The notes under the pieces: generated by a model | The model's database searches: none | What the model saw: the letters and a program-made list of their open reading frames with translations, nothing else | What the model was told of the DNA's origin: nothing | DNA from: Saccharopolyspora dendranthemae | GTDB taxonomy: Bacteria; Actinomycetota; Actinomycetes; Mycobacteriales; Pseudonocardiaceae | Length of the DNA: 64,000 nt | Assembly (NCBI RefSeq): GCF_007829955.1 | Contig: NZ_VIWX01000001.1 | Span: 186,001 to 250,000, forward strand | Direction: 5' to 3' | Made by a program: the position numbers and the translations under genes | Shown here: positions 1 to 8,517 of the stretch, one piece after another | Layout: every line of letters begins with the position of its first letter | How positions within the stretch are numbered: the first letter of the stretch is position 1

Positions 1-346
1 GCGCAACACCCCTCTCGGCACGCTCGCCGCGGCGAAGCCAATGCGGGTGCAGCTCCCGGCGGTCGTCCGCGGACAGCCCACCCCAGACACCGACGGTGTC
101 GGCACCTCCGGTGCGGAGTTCCAGCTCGAGGCATTCGTCGGCGACTGGGCAGCCTTCGCACATCGCAGCGGCGAGTTCGCGGTCGGTTAGCTGCTGGTCC
201 AGCCAGTCGGGTTGGTCGGCAGGGAACTCCGCCATGCAGAGCCCGTTGCCGCGAACGCAGGCGCCGAGCAGCGCTGTCGATGCCCAGCGCAATCGGTCGA
301 GCCGCCAAGCGATTCCGATGAGCCAGAGGTTGTTGTAGGAGGTCAT
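1..346 (-). CDS. WhiB-family iron-sulfur transcriptional regulator, cut by the window edge
   Basis: Reads leftward from an ATG at 346 and is still open at base 1, so the C-terminus is outside the window. The translation carries the WhiB cysteine pattern (MCEGCPVADEC, with upstream cysteines in GACVRGNGLC) followed by the turn motif GVWGG and basic residues. WhiB proteins bind a 4Fe-4S cluster and act as redox- or NO-responsive transcription partners. The start overlaps the stop of the upstream HTH gene (TGATG), and a GGAGG lies 10-14 bases upstream, so the two are translationally coupled. WhiB genes beside excisionase-like HTH genes are common on actinobacterial integrative elements, which suggests, but does not prove, a mobile context. 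Confidence 0.85.
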   Translation of the reverse strand, partial: MTSYNNLWLIGIAWRLDRLRWASTALLGACVRGNGLCMAEFPADQPDWLDQQLTDRELAAAMCEGCPVADECLELELRTGGADTVGVWGGLSADDRRELHPHWLRRGERAERGVA

Positions 347-561
347 CACTTCCGACCTCCGTCCTGTGCCACCGCAGCACCGGCCAGGAGGCGGGTCAGC
401 TCGCTCTCGGGGATGACGAGTCGTCCGTTCCGGGGTTCGGCCCGCAGCTCGCCGACGCGGACGGCACGAGAGATGGCGGACGGGTGGAGGTTGAGGATCC
501 AGGCGGCTCGGCGGACGGAGCAGAAGTCGCGGCGCCCGTTTTTCGGCATGGAGGTACCCAT
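346..561 (-). CDS. Small helix-turn-helix protein, excisionase/AlpA-like
   Basis: A 71-residue protein whose body (RRAAWILNLHPSAISRAVRVG, read in two parts, then RLVIPESELTRLLAG) matches the winged-HTH layout of the MerR/excisionase HTH_17 type: a recognition helix, a short basic loop and a PESEL-type C-terminal helix. Such proteins direct site-specific recombination or act as small repressors. It is upstream of and overlaps the WhiB-like gene, and is divergent from the XRE gene at 731. The 169-base space between the divergent genes holds two palindromes that could be its operator. Family assignment is by pattern only; excisionase versus plain repressor cannot be decided. Confidence 0.7.
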   Translation of the reverse strand: MGTSMPKNGRRDFCSVRRAAWILNLHPSAISRAVRVGELRAEPRNGRLVIPESELTRLLAGAAVAQDGGRK

Positions 562-588
562 TTGAGAAAGCCCTTCAAAAGAATTGGA

Positions 589-622
589 AGCTGATTTCAG
601 CTTTAAACTGCTGATTTCAGCT
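589..622. promoter_or_regulatory. Pair of 12-14 bp palindromes in a divergent promoter region
   Basis: AGCTGATTTCAGCT at 589-602 is a perfect palindrome apart from its central TT. A second copy, GCTGATTTCAGC with one further matching base, lies at 610-622. The copies are 20 bp apart, about two helical turns, so two dimers could bind the same DNA face. They sit between the leftward HTH/WhiB pair and the rightward XRE gene and are much more AT-rich than the surroundings. An operator for the HTH or XRE protein is the simplest reading; this is inference. Confidence 0.55.
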
Positions 623-730
623 CTTGCTAAGCATGAGAATTCCGGGCCGCGGCTTTTCAGGCGCGGTCATGTCACGAAATGCGTCACGGAACGGCTAACC
701 TCGGCGCGAAGGCGGAGCGCGGAGGAATAG

Positions 731-1114
731 GTGTCGGAAGACTGGGCGGCGGTCGCCAGGGCCATCAACGAGCGCGTGAACGAGCTCGGCTGGCGACAGC
801 GGGAGCTCGCGGAGCGCTCGAACGTCTCGCAGGCGATTGTCCGCGAGATCCAGCACCACGTGGTGGAGCGCAAGCGCAGCGCCCGCACTCTGGAGTCGCT
901 GTCCATAGCGCTCGGCTGGCACCCGCAACACCTGCTTTTCCTGCTGCAGGGCCGAAAGCCGCCCGAGACCGACGAACCGATCTCGGACACCGCGGACACG
1001 GTCTGGTCCCGCTTGGACTCGCTCGAGCAACGCATGGCTGAGATCACCGAGCGGCTCGACGACCTCAAGGGCGACCTCGCGACGGTCATCGAGCACGTCC
1101 GCAAGAACCGTTAG
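731..1114 (+). CDS. XRE-family helix-turn-helix regulator
   Basis: Starts at GTG 731 behind GGAGGA (721-726); 127 residues. Residues 1-65 form a Cro/CI-type HTH (RQRELAERSNVSQAIVREIQ, then SARTLESLSIALGWHPQHL), and residues 85-122 form a likely coiled coil (LDSLEQRMAEITERLDDLKG). It is probably a dimeric DNA-binding regulator. It is divergent from the excisionase-like HTH/WhiB pair, with the palindrome pair between them, and may control both directions. Target and ligand are not recognisable. Confidence 0.8.
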   Translation: MSEDWAAVARAINERVNELGWRQRELAERSNVSQAIVREIQHHVVERKRSARTLESLSIALGWHPQHLLFLLQGRKPPETDEPISDTADTVWSRLDSLEQRMAEITERLDDLKGDLATVIEHVRKNR

Positions 1115-1264
1115 CGCCGGGTGGTTCGGCTTGCTGATGGCTTCGTTTTCCATGCCTTTAATTCCAGGCCGAATCAGCCGGGAAACCGATGCGCGAAAAC
1201 CCCTCAGCCAGTGCTCAACCGATGCTCAACCAGTGCACAAACCCACCGCGGAGGGCCGAACGCG

Positions 1265-2848
1265 ATGAACTTGGTGTCCAGTTGGACGGGGCGGACCGCC
1301 TGCGCGCTTCAAGCCGCGATGCGGATGAGCAACGACGAGTTCGCAGCCCACCTGGGAATCGGCTTGCGCACGGTTGCCGGCTGGCACGAGAAGCCGAACC
1401 GCCGACCGCAGTCGGAGATGCAGCGCACCCTGGACACGGCTCTGGCGCGAGAACACGAAGCGATCAAGGCCCGGTTCGCGGAGCTGGTGAAGGACAGCGC
1501 AGCCCCGGCCGAGCCGGTGGTCGACGAAGCCGCCGCGAACGACGCCGAGAAGCGGCTCAGCGACGACCCCGACATCGGGGCGGCTCTTGAATGGCTGGAC
1601 GTGCACGCGGCGTGGTCGCCCGGGACCGCACGCAGGGAGGTCGCCTCGCGACTTGCACAGCTCGACGTGAACGACCTCGAGGCCAGGGCGAGCCGACGAG
1701 CACGCGTTGATCAGCGCACCCTCGCCGATGTCCTCAGCAGGTACTACGGCCCCACGAGCGGAGACCACGGCAGGTATGCGGCGAAGTACGACGATGCCCA
1801 CGCCGAGACAAGTGTGCTGACCTGCGCGGACTGGCTCGATCTGGCATGCCCACTGTTCGCGGCGCACGACCGGCTCAAGGTCACGAGCTCGGCGCCCGAT
1901 GTGTTCGCCGAGCTCGACACCGACGCAGCAGGCCGAGCAGCACAGCGCCTAGCGGAAACCCTGGCCATGGGCACGCGTCTGGTCGACAAACCGCTCTACC
2001 GCCTGCTCGACACCTCCCCCACGCCGGACGCGATCAACGGCCGGGTGGGGACATCGCGCTTCGTCGAGTACGCGGTGACCATGGACCTGCTCGAAGGCGA
2101 GCTGGTCGACGCCACCGCCACGGACGCAACGTCAGCGCACGAGTCATTACCGCTGCGCGACCAGTACTTGCCGGACGTCGCCTCCGTCATCGATGTGGGC
2201 AACCGGCTCTGCGCCGGCGGGCCGCTCGCCCTGTTCGCGATCGCCCGGCCCGCCAGTCCGTTCCGCGGCGAGGCCGACTACGTGCTCCTCGTGCAGGAAC
2301 GATCGGGCAACGTGCTCAACGCAGCACGCCGCCTAGCGGTCATTCCGAAGGGCTTCCACCAGCCGATGACCGATCTGCGCGTCGACGCCCAGATCGGCGC
2401 GACGCTGCGCCGCGAGGTCGAGGAGGAGCTCTTCGGCCGAGACGAGATCGACAACACGACGAACGATCAACGCTCCGCCGACCCGATGCATCCCAGCCGC
2501 GTGTCAGAGCCCATGCGGTGGCTGATGGAGGACCCGAGTCGACTCCGCTTGGAGTGCACCGGCTTCGGACTGAACCTCCTGAGCGGCAACTTCGAGTTCG
2601 CGAGCCTGATCGTCATCGAGGACGAGGAGTTCTGGGAGCGCTACGGCGGCCGAGTCGAAGCGAACTGGGAAACGGCAGGCCTGCACCAGTACTCAAGCCG
2701 CGACGGCGAGCTGATTTCCGAGCTCATCGCTGATGTAGCGTGGAGCAACGAAGGGCTCTTCGCCCTGCTGCAAGGGCTTCGACGGCTCGCCCAGATCGGC
2801 GGCGAGCGGGTGAGTCTGCCGTCGATCGAATGGAAGGTTCAGAAGTGA
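1265..2848 (+). CDS. Helix-turn-helix protein with C-terminal Nudix-like domain (copy 1)
   Basis: ATG 1265 is preferred over an upstream in-frame start because GGAGGG lies about 10 bases before it and homology to the second copy does not extend upstream. 527 residues. Residues 10-45 look like an HTH (MSNDEFAAHLGIGLRTVAGW). A middle region of unknown fold follows, then, around residues 362-395, GFHQPMTDL and LRREVEEELFG, which resemble a Nudix box (the REUxEE core is present, the leading glycine is displaced). A paralogue at 15096-16691 shares the C-terminal 350 residues closely but has a different N-terminus. Nudix proteins hydrolyse or sense nucleoside-diphosphate derivatives, so this could be a ligand-sensing regulator. 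It is coupled by a GTGA overlap to the cupin-like gene. Confidence 0.6.
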   Translation: MNLVSSWTGRTACALQAAMRMSNDEFAAHLGIGLRTVAGWHEKPNRRPQSEMQRTLDTALAREHEAIKARFAELVKDSAAPAEPVVDEAAANDAEKRLSDDPDIGAALEWLDVHAAWSPGTARREVASRLAQLDVNDLEARASRRARVDQRTLADVLSRYYGPTSGDHGRYAAKYDDAHAETSVLTCADWLDLACPLFAAHDRLKVTSSAPDVFAELDTDAAGRAAQRLAETLAMGTRLVDKPLYRLLDTSPTPDAINGRVGTSRFVEYAVTMDLLEGELVDATATDATSAHESLPLRDQYLPDVASVIDVGNRLCAGGPLALFAIARPASPFRGEADYVLLVQERSGNVLNAARRLAVIPKGFHQPMTDLRVDAQIGATLRREVEEELFGRDEIDNTTNDQRSADPMHPSRVSEPMRWLMEDPSRLRLECTGFGLNLLSGNFEFASLIVIEDEEFWERYGGRVEANWETAGLHQYSSRDGELISELIADVAWSNEGLFALLQGLRRLAQIGGERVSLPSIEWKVQK

Positions 2849-3201
2849 GCCGCAACTGGCACCACGGAAACGCTGCAGAAGACGGCAGCAAAACCCGCGG
2901 CTGGCTGCTCGGCCACTTCATCGACCCCACCGAAGGCGGAGTCCGCGCCACCAAGGACCTCGAAGTCAAGTGGGGCACCCACCCCGCTGGCGACAAGCGC
3001 CCCGAATGGACCACCGACGAGCGGCGCACCACGATGCTGTTGCTGGTCGACGGCCACTTCCGCCTGCACCTCACCGAAGGCACCGTCGACCTCGCCAAGC
3101 AGGGCGACTACGCGGTCTGGGGCCCCGGCATCGACCACTCCTGGGAAGCCCTCACTGACGCCGTAGTCGTCACCGTGCGCTGGCCATCCGCATCGAACTA
3201 G
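2845..3201 (+). CDS. Small cupin-like protein coupled to the HTH/Nudix-like gene
   Basis: GTG 2845 overlaps the upstream stop by four bases, and GGAAGG at 2832-2837 is well placed for it; an in-frame ATG at 2830 is the alternative. 118 residues. The chain alternates short beta-like strands, with a central segment (TTMLLLVDGHFRLHL, then GDYAVWGPGIDHSWEAL) that resembles a single-domain cupin barrel with a late histidine. It may bind a small ligand or act with the regulator just upstream. The family is not firmly recognised; some databases mislabel similar proteins as signal peptidase. Confidence 0.5.
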   Translation: MSRNWHHGNAAEDGSKTRGWLLGHFIDPTEGGVRATKDLEVKWGTHPAGDKRPEWTTDERRTTMLLLVDGHFRLHLTEGTVDLAKQGDYAVWGPGIDHSWEALTDAVVVTVRWPSASN

Positions 3202-3380
3202 CAACTGACGTTGGTGCCTACCGGCCAGGACCCACCCCATAACCTGACGGTTCGTGAGAGGTCACCCCGGACGCTTGCCGTCATCTGCCACCACCTGGAA
3301 TGTTCACGAGCACAAACGCTGTCAGCAGCCCTCGTTTGCGGCCTTTGACGTTGTTTTGTGTCGATAAAGTGCGGAGATGA

Positions 3381-3620
3381 TCAAGCGCCGCCAGGAGCGA
3401 CCGCACTCGCCCGAGCCAGCTGGGTGACCACCAGACCCGGCTTGCCGGTGCGACTCGTCAGCTCGAAGGTTACGAGCGCCAACCAGTCGTCGACGCACGT
3501 CTGATGCCAAGCTAGCAGGACGCCGGGAACGGGCGCGGTTATGTTGATGCCGCCCACCCGCGCCCGGAACGGCGTGCTGCCAATGCCCCGTTGCGACGAC
3601 AGTGCCAGCGTCAGGCGGAC
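3381..3620 (-). pseudogene. C-terminal remnant of an unrecognised gene
   Basis: An open frame without a convincing start ends at a TGA at 3381-3383 and is closed upstream by TAG at 3621. It encodes about 78 residues with actinomycete-like codon use, including the segment WHQTCVDDWLALVTFELT. The product was not recognised. It is either a decayed gene tail or chance. The rest of 3202-3785 shows nothing convincing. Confidence 0.25.
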
Positions 3621-3785
3621 CTAAATGGGCTGCGGGATTCCGGCCGTCGCCGCGTGCCCTGCCAGTCCCCGCCGCCCTCGTTCGCCACCTGGTGCCTACT
3701 TCGTCGTGAAGTTTGGTCGGGTCGGCCAGAGAGGTGCAGCAGCCGAGCGAACGGTGCCCTCGGCCACTGACCTGAGGCTGTCGAG

Positions 3786-4616
3786 CTAGCGCGCCACTGG
3801 CGAACGACTTCGCCCTTTAGCCTTTGGCGGCACATAAATTCTTGCTGCTTCACGACGCGCCTCCAGAGCTTGGCGACCTGCAAGTTCAGGATCGACAAGC
3901 TGCAAGCCGCCGTCTCCTCTCCGCTTCCATCGATTCCCCTCGCTATCCGTAAAATACATGGACAGAGTCGAAGAAATCGTTTCGATCGCTTCCGTGGCTT
4001 GATCATTCAGATTGCTTCGAGCCTCGAAGAACGGCACCGCAAGCTCAGGAGAGGCGCCGGATTTAATTTCTCCAAATAAGTTCCTCCTTGCGTCACTTCT
4101 GCCATAAGTTTTTTCGAAATCCACGCTCATCTCTTGAAATTTATCAGGAAGTCCCCTGAAGAGCTCCTGCGCAAGCTCCTGAATTTCAGGAAATGCAGCA
4201 CTGTGGTCAATTTCCCTTCGCTCAGGAGAGCGGGTAGGCATAAGCCTCGGATAGCTGGCAATTATTCGTTCGTCAGAACCCGCAGCCTCGGCAGTCACGA
4301 GAACTTGGTAGATGGGTAGATCGCTGGCATTAATGTAGAAAAATGAGCACCTTCGCCCGAGGCTCAACGGCCAGGGGTCGACGACTATAGGACGCGCGTC
4401 GATCAGATCATCACACGGCTCCACCCATCCCGTAACTTGGCGTGATTGCCAGCGTAAGTCGTGTTTTTGAGCGAGCACCAACTGGCCAGCTTGTTTTTGG
4501 TACGCACAAAACGCAAAATAGGCCGCAGTTGTCGCCACCAGAACTGAACACGACGAGACCGCGAAACTAGCAACGTCTGTCCATTTCACGGCAGCTTCAG
4601 ATGCCAATGCGAGCAT
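3786..4616 (-). CDS. Membrane-anchored protein of unknown function
   Basis: 276 residues from ATG 4616. Residues 14-36 (VASFAVSSCSVLVATTAAYFAF) form one hydrophobic N-terminal helix, followed by a soluble domain with many aromatic and acidic residues and a basic C-terminal tail. This topology is common in single-pass proteins of phage and defence regions, but no family is recognised. The DNA is visibly lower in GC than its neighbours, which suggests recent transfer. It stands alone, convergent with nothing on its left and divergent from the PadR gene on its right. Confidence 0.6.
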   Translation of the reverse strand: MLALASEAAVKWTDVASFAVSSCSVLVATTAAYFAFCAYQKQAGQLVLAQKHDLRWQSRQVTGWVEPCDDLIDARPIVVDPWPLSLGRRCSFFYINASDLPIYQVLVTAEAAGSDERIIASYPRLMPTRSPERREIDHSAAFPEIQELAQELFRGLPDKFQEMSVDFEKTYGRSDARRNLFGEIKSGASPELAVPFFEARSNLNDQATEAIETISSTLSMYFTDSEGNRWKRRGDGGLQLVDPELAGRQALEARREAARIYVPPKAKGRSRSPVAR

Positions 4617-4844
4617 GTCGTGATCCTAGATCATGCTACTGAACCGCAAGGCCGTTTCGATGTTCTCGCTCGCTTTCATGTGTAGGGAAGATACCTACCT
4701 TACCCACATAGACCTAACGAAACCCCTGACCAGGCCTTTGATCTGTGGGCGATCTGACCGCGGGTGTCGGCAGCTCGCGACCATGATGCTTACTTTTTCC
4801 TGCCTCTGATTCCTACCTCGATCGCCATTGCCGCCCACCTACAC

Positions 4845-5186
4845 ATGTCTTCGACGACCTATGTAGAGTACTGGGCCCTGCGAAGGACACACGCGCTCGT
4901 CCAAGTGGCGATGGCGCTGATGACCGACCCAGCTGACCATCATTGGGGCTACGACACCGCCAAGCGCGCGGGAGTCCGCTCCGGCGTGCTGTACCCGATG
5001 CTGACGAGAATGCTCGACGAGGGTTGGCTCACTGACGGTTGGGAGGACCCAGCCGAGATCAAGGAGAAGCGTCCTCCCCGTCGGTACTACGAGCTGACGG
5101 ACAAGGGACGCACCGAGCTTGGGGCGCTCCTAGCCGACGCGCAGACCGATGTCCGATTCGGCAAGCTCATGGAGGGGTTCGCGTGA
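4845..5186 (+). CDS. PadR-family transcriptional regulator
   Basis: The start at ATG 4845 gives 113 residues; the longer frame from 4764 lacks support. Winged-HTH features are clear: WGYDTAKRAGVRSGVLYPML (helices and recognition helix), MLDEGWLTDGWED (turn) and PPRRYYELTDKGRTELGAL (the beta wing ending in the PadR signature YxLTxxGR). PadR proteins are small repressors, often of membrane or efflux genes. The stop overlaps the GTG start of the next gene, a membrane protein that is probably its target or partner. Confidence 0.85.
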   Translation: MSSTTYVEYWALRRTHALVQVAMALMTDPADHHWGYDTAKRAGVRSGVLYPMLTRMLDEGWLTDGWEDPAEIKEKRPPRRYYELTDKGRTELGALLADAQTDVRFGKLMEGFA

Positions 5187-5680
5187 TCGCAGACATCGTT
5201 ACGAACCTGACCTCCTTCTCCCTGCCTGGACTACTCACGGTCGTGGGCGTTTTCGGCTTCGCTCCCGGACTCTGCATGCGATTGATCGCGCTGATGTACC
5301 CACGCACGCACCCGCGTCGACGCGAGCTGCACGCTGAGATGAAGATCGTGCCGCGGATTGAACGGCCTTTCTGGGTTGCTGAGCAACTCGAAGAGGGCTT
5401 GTCTGAAGGACTCAGGTTGCGCCAACGAGCCGCGAAGAAGAGGAAGCAGGCAAAGAACGGGCCAGACCCCTACACCAACACGAGCGTGCGCGTGGCGAGG
5501 TTCGGGCGGGTAATCAGGGAGCTGCACCTGTCGGAAGACGAAGAAGAGCTGCTGCGGATACTGCGGCGCCACGGGGTTGATGACGCCCCAGAAGCCCTGG
5601 CCTTGAAGATCAAGCGGGATGGCCTAGACAACACCTGGCGAGAGGTCTCCTGGCAGCTCCGCGAGCGGGAGCGTTACTAA
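5183..5680 (+). CDS. Small membrane protein coupled to PadR regulator
   Basis: GTG 5183 overlaps the PadR stop (GTGA) and is preceded by GGAGGGG at 5171-5177. 165 residues: one strong hydrophobic segment near residues 12-37 (LPGLLTVVGVFGFAPGLCMR), then a basic cytoplasmic region (RAAKKRKQAKNG) and an acidic helical C-terminus (LSEDEEELLRILRRHG). Two-gene PadR/membrane-protein units recur on actinobacterial mobile elements, but the function is not known. Nothing suggests an enzyme. Confidence 0.65.
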   Translation: MIADIVTNLTSFSLPGLLTVVGVFGFAPGLCMRLIALMYPRTHPRRRELHAEMKIVPRIERPFWVAEQLEEGLSEGLRLRQRAAKKRKQAKNGPDPYTNTSVRVARFGRVIRELHLSEDEEELLRILRRHGVDDAPEALALKIKRDGLDNTWREVSWQLRERERY

Positions 5681-5734
5681 CGCCCGCAGAAGGGAAGGCC
5701 TCTGTCCTCACCCCGTCGACCTGGCGAAGCCCTC

Positions 5735-5814
5735 ATCAGTCCGTGTCAAGGGGGCAACCGGCGACGTCAGCGGGACATGCCAGCATAAAGCTTGCCCCCT
5801 TGACGCGGGCTGAT
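5735..5814. repeat. Long inverted repeat, 23-bp arms
   Basis: The arms at 5735-5757 and 5792-5814 pair with two mismatches; the inner 13 bp (GTCAAGGGGGCAA and its complement TTGCCCCCTTGAC) are perfect. The loop is 34 bases. There is no downstream T-run, so a simple Rho-independent terminator is unlikely, though it does follow the membrane-protein stop by 55 bases. A REP-like palindrome or a small mobile hairpin is possible. Confidence 0.6.
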
Positions 5815-5957
5815 AGCCCTTGTGGAGGTCGATGGGGTGAGGACAGAGCAGCCACGACCGGACCGCAGCCGATGCCTGTCCCCCACACCCTGTTCGCCTG
5901 CCCGTCCGGCGAGGACATCGCTTTGTGCCTGAGAGTGGACGCTTCTTCTGGCGGAGT

Positions 5958-6069
5958 CGGGCCCGCCTGCCTTCCGATCTGGTCGGCGCGCGGGGTGCCG
6001 GGGTGCCGGAGGCGGGCCCCGGCGGGGCCCCGCTGCACCGACCTCGGAAACCGCAGGCAGGCGGGCCCG
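5958..6069. repeat. Second inverted repeat, 15-bp perfect arms
   Basis: CGGGCCCGCCTGCCT at 5958-5972 is the exact reverse complement of 6055-6069. The inner flanks continue to pair imperfectly, so a hairpin of over 100 bases is possible. It lies between the first inverted repeat and the left end of the IS481 element. No gene is seen in 5681-6138; these two structures are the only notable content. Confidence 0.5.
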
Positions 6070-6138
6070 CAGGGCCGCCCTTGATGAAGAAAGGAAACTC
6101 TGAACACCGAGGTCAGCGCGTTTATGTGCTACTTCGCT

Positions 6139-8059
6139 TGATGGGTGACACGCGGTGTTCATTTGATGGGTAACACTGCCGCCCCCGGTTTGACTTCGGC
6201 GCGATGGTTGTTCGTCGCGTGGGGGGCCGGGGCCGATGCTCGTGGAGTTGAGCGTTGTGGAGCAGCGTTATCACGCGGTCATGGAGGTCCTGTCGGCTGG
6301 AGCGCAGGTCACCGAGGTCGCGGAACGGTATGGCGTGTCGCGGAAGACGGTGCATGCCTGGATTCGCCGCTATCGGGATGAGGGCTTGGCCGGTCTGGAG
6401 GATCGGTCGCATCGGCCGCGTGGGCATCCGTGGCAGCTGGATGCCGAGATCGAGGCGCGGGTGTGTGAGTTGCGGCGGGAGCATCCGCGGTGGGGTCCGC
6501 GCCGGTTGGTCTTCGAGCTTGAGCGGGCCGGGGTGGAGTCGGTGCCGTCGTTGTCGACGATCTATCGGGTGCTCAAGCGCCATGACCTGGCGGAGGGGGC
6601 GTCGCGGAAGCGGAGGCGGGAGAACTTTCGGCGCTGGGAGCGCGGCGAGCCGATGCAGTTGTGGCAGATGGACATCATGGGCTCGGTGATGCTGGTCGAC
6701 GGCACCGGGTGCAAGCTGATCTCCGGTATCGATGATCACTCGCGGTTCTGCGTCATCGCAGCCGTGGTGCCTCGGGCGACGGCGTGGGCGGTGTGCCGGG
6801 CGCTGGTGGCGGCGCTGGAGACCTACGGGGTGCCAGAGGAGATCCTGACCGACAACGGCAAACAGTTCACCGGGAAATACGGGCGTCCGCGCCCGTCGGA
6901 GGTGCTGTTCGACCGGATCTCCCGGAACAACGGGATCACGCATCTGCTGACCAAGATCCGCTCGCCCACCACGACGGGCAAGGTCGAGCGTTGGCACCGC
7001 AGCATCCAGGATGAACTGCTCGCCGACGAGGGCCCGTTCGCCGATGTGGAGCATGCCCGGCAGGCGGTGGAGAAATGGCGGCGGGAATACAACACTCAGC
7101 GGCCGCATCAGGCGTTGCACATGGCCACCCCGGCCGAGGTCTTCCGACCCGCCTCGGGTGAGAACGGGCTGGTGTTGTGGCGGCCCTCCGGAACTCGACA
7201 CCACTTCAGTCTCCTCGCCGGATGTGGTGGTCGAGGAGGATCCGCCGGAGCCTGTCGAGCCCACGGCCGGGTCGGGTGCGGTGGTGGTCGAACGGGTCGT
7301 GCCCGCCAGCGGGAATCTGTGGTTGCGGGGCCAGCAATTCTGGTTCGGGCCTCAGCGGGCGCGTCAGCGGGTCCGGATTTGGATCGACACCACCACCGCG
7401 CACGTCAGCCTCGACGGCTGGCACTACAAGACCCTGCCCTCGCGGTTATCCAGCCTGGATCTCGACAAACTCCGAGCCGCCGGGGCCCCTACGGCCGGGC
7501 CACCACCGCCGCGTCCCGACACACGTGAACTCATCTCGGGCGACCCGGTAGCCATCGACCGGGTCGTGACCGCATCGGGCACAGTCTCGGTCGCACGCCG
7601 ATCGCTGTCGGTCGGTCAGCAGTGGGCCGGACGCCACGTCACCCTGAGGTTGGAAAACGATCTGGCCCAGGTGATCATCGACGGCACGATCGTGCGGACG
7701 TTATCGCTGAACCTCTCCCCGTCCCAACGTCTTCGGCTACAAGGAGCGCGCCCGGCGGGGCCGGCACCCGAGCCCGACCGGCGTCCGGCCCGCATCCAGC
7801 GCCAGGTCTCCGCACGCGGCAGCACGCAGGTCACCGGCCAGACCGTGCAGATCGGCTACCGCTACGCCGGGCGTGTGGTCACCATCGAGGTCGACGAAAC
7901 CGTGCTACGCGTGTTCGACGACGCCGACGAGGCAATCACCACCGTGCCTCGCACGACCACCGCCCCGGTCGTCCGGCACAAGGCGTACGGTCACCGCGTC
8001 GAAAGCACGATCAGTCAGGAAGTGTCACCCCTCAACTGACCACAAACCGACACCCATCA
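6139..8059 (+). mobile_element. IS481-family insertion sequence
   Basis: The element contains one transposase gene. Its ends share TGATGGGTG (6139-6147 and, inverted, 8051-8059), followed by a second similar block (TTGATGGGTAACACT on the left, TTGAGGGGTGACACT on the inverted right), typical of imperfect IS481-type termini. Exact ends and target duplication were not fixed. A 320-bp remnant of the same type lies at 11846-12169. Confidence 0.75.
6236..8039 (+). pseudogene. IS481-family transposase with C-terminal triple repeat, frameshifted
   Basis: The N-terminal HTH (TEVAERYGVSRKTVHAWIRR) and DDE integrase core are intact: WQMDIMG with the first Asp, EEILTDNGKQF with the second Asp, and TGKVERWHRSIQDE with Glu. 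Near base 7186 the frame shifts by one, consistent with one extra C in the CCC of TGGCGGCCC. The downstream frame continues to a stop at 8039 with three related modules of about 65 residues, each ending in a V/I-rich beta segment (VRIWIDTTTAHVSLDG, VTLRLENDLAQVIIDG, VTIEVDETVLRVFDD). These resemble the beta-barrel tails of Mu-type transposases. The uncorrected gene would make only the catalytic part. Confidence 0.8.
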
Positions 8060-8160
8060 TCAGAAACTAGGCAAGTGGCCTGGAGGCCCAGGTATGGCCT
8101 GGGGAAGTCGCCGGGGCGACAGGGGCAGGTGTTGATCCGGGGCGGTGTTGTGGGTTGGGG

Positions 8161-8403
8161 CTAGCGATGCTGGTTGTCGGCTGAGTGGTCGAGGATGGCC
8201 TTCGCGAATGCCACGGCTTCGGCTTGTGCCCAGTGGTCGAGCTCTCCTCGTGAGGCGGCGCTTGCGAGAGCGCCTAGGAGGCTTGCTGAGCGGTAGCGGG
8301 TATGCGGGATGACGGGCCCTTCGTCACCTACCGCGCAAAGCCCTGCACCGCCTCTCGGGCAACTGATCCGGACCCGGTGCCGATGCCCCCCGACTCGCAG
8401 CAA
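8161..8403 (-). CDS. Short hypothetical protein or remnant
   Basis: An 80-residue frame. The C-terminal half (LGALASAASRGELDHWAQAE) looks protein-like and helical, while the N-terminal half is Gly/Arg-rich and may be noncoding. No family recognised. It lies between the IS481 element and the TIR-WD40 gene; the rest of 8060-8517 holds nothing recognisable. Confidence 0.25.
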   Translation of the reverse strand: MLRVGGHRHRVRISCPRGGAGLCAVGDEGPVIPHTRYRSASLLGALASAASRGELDHWAQAEAVAFAKAILDHSADNQHR

Positions 8404-8517
8404 CGGGTCCCGCGCACCGACCCGGCCCCCGCGTCCGTCCCGGTGCGCGGTCCTGCACCTGATCGCGGCGCAGTGGGATTTCGACAGCTCAGCGCGGTTC
8501 GAAAGCAGCCGGTGCGG

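Noticed and set aside
1121-1264. Upstream extension of the HTH/Nudix-like gene
   Set aside because: GGAGGG before ATG 1265 and absence of similarity upstream favour the shorter start.
5745-5804. Rho-independent terminator after the PadR-coupled gene
   Set aside because: Large loop, no T-run, and the arms continue imperfectly beyond a normal terminator size.
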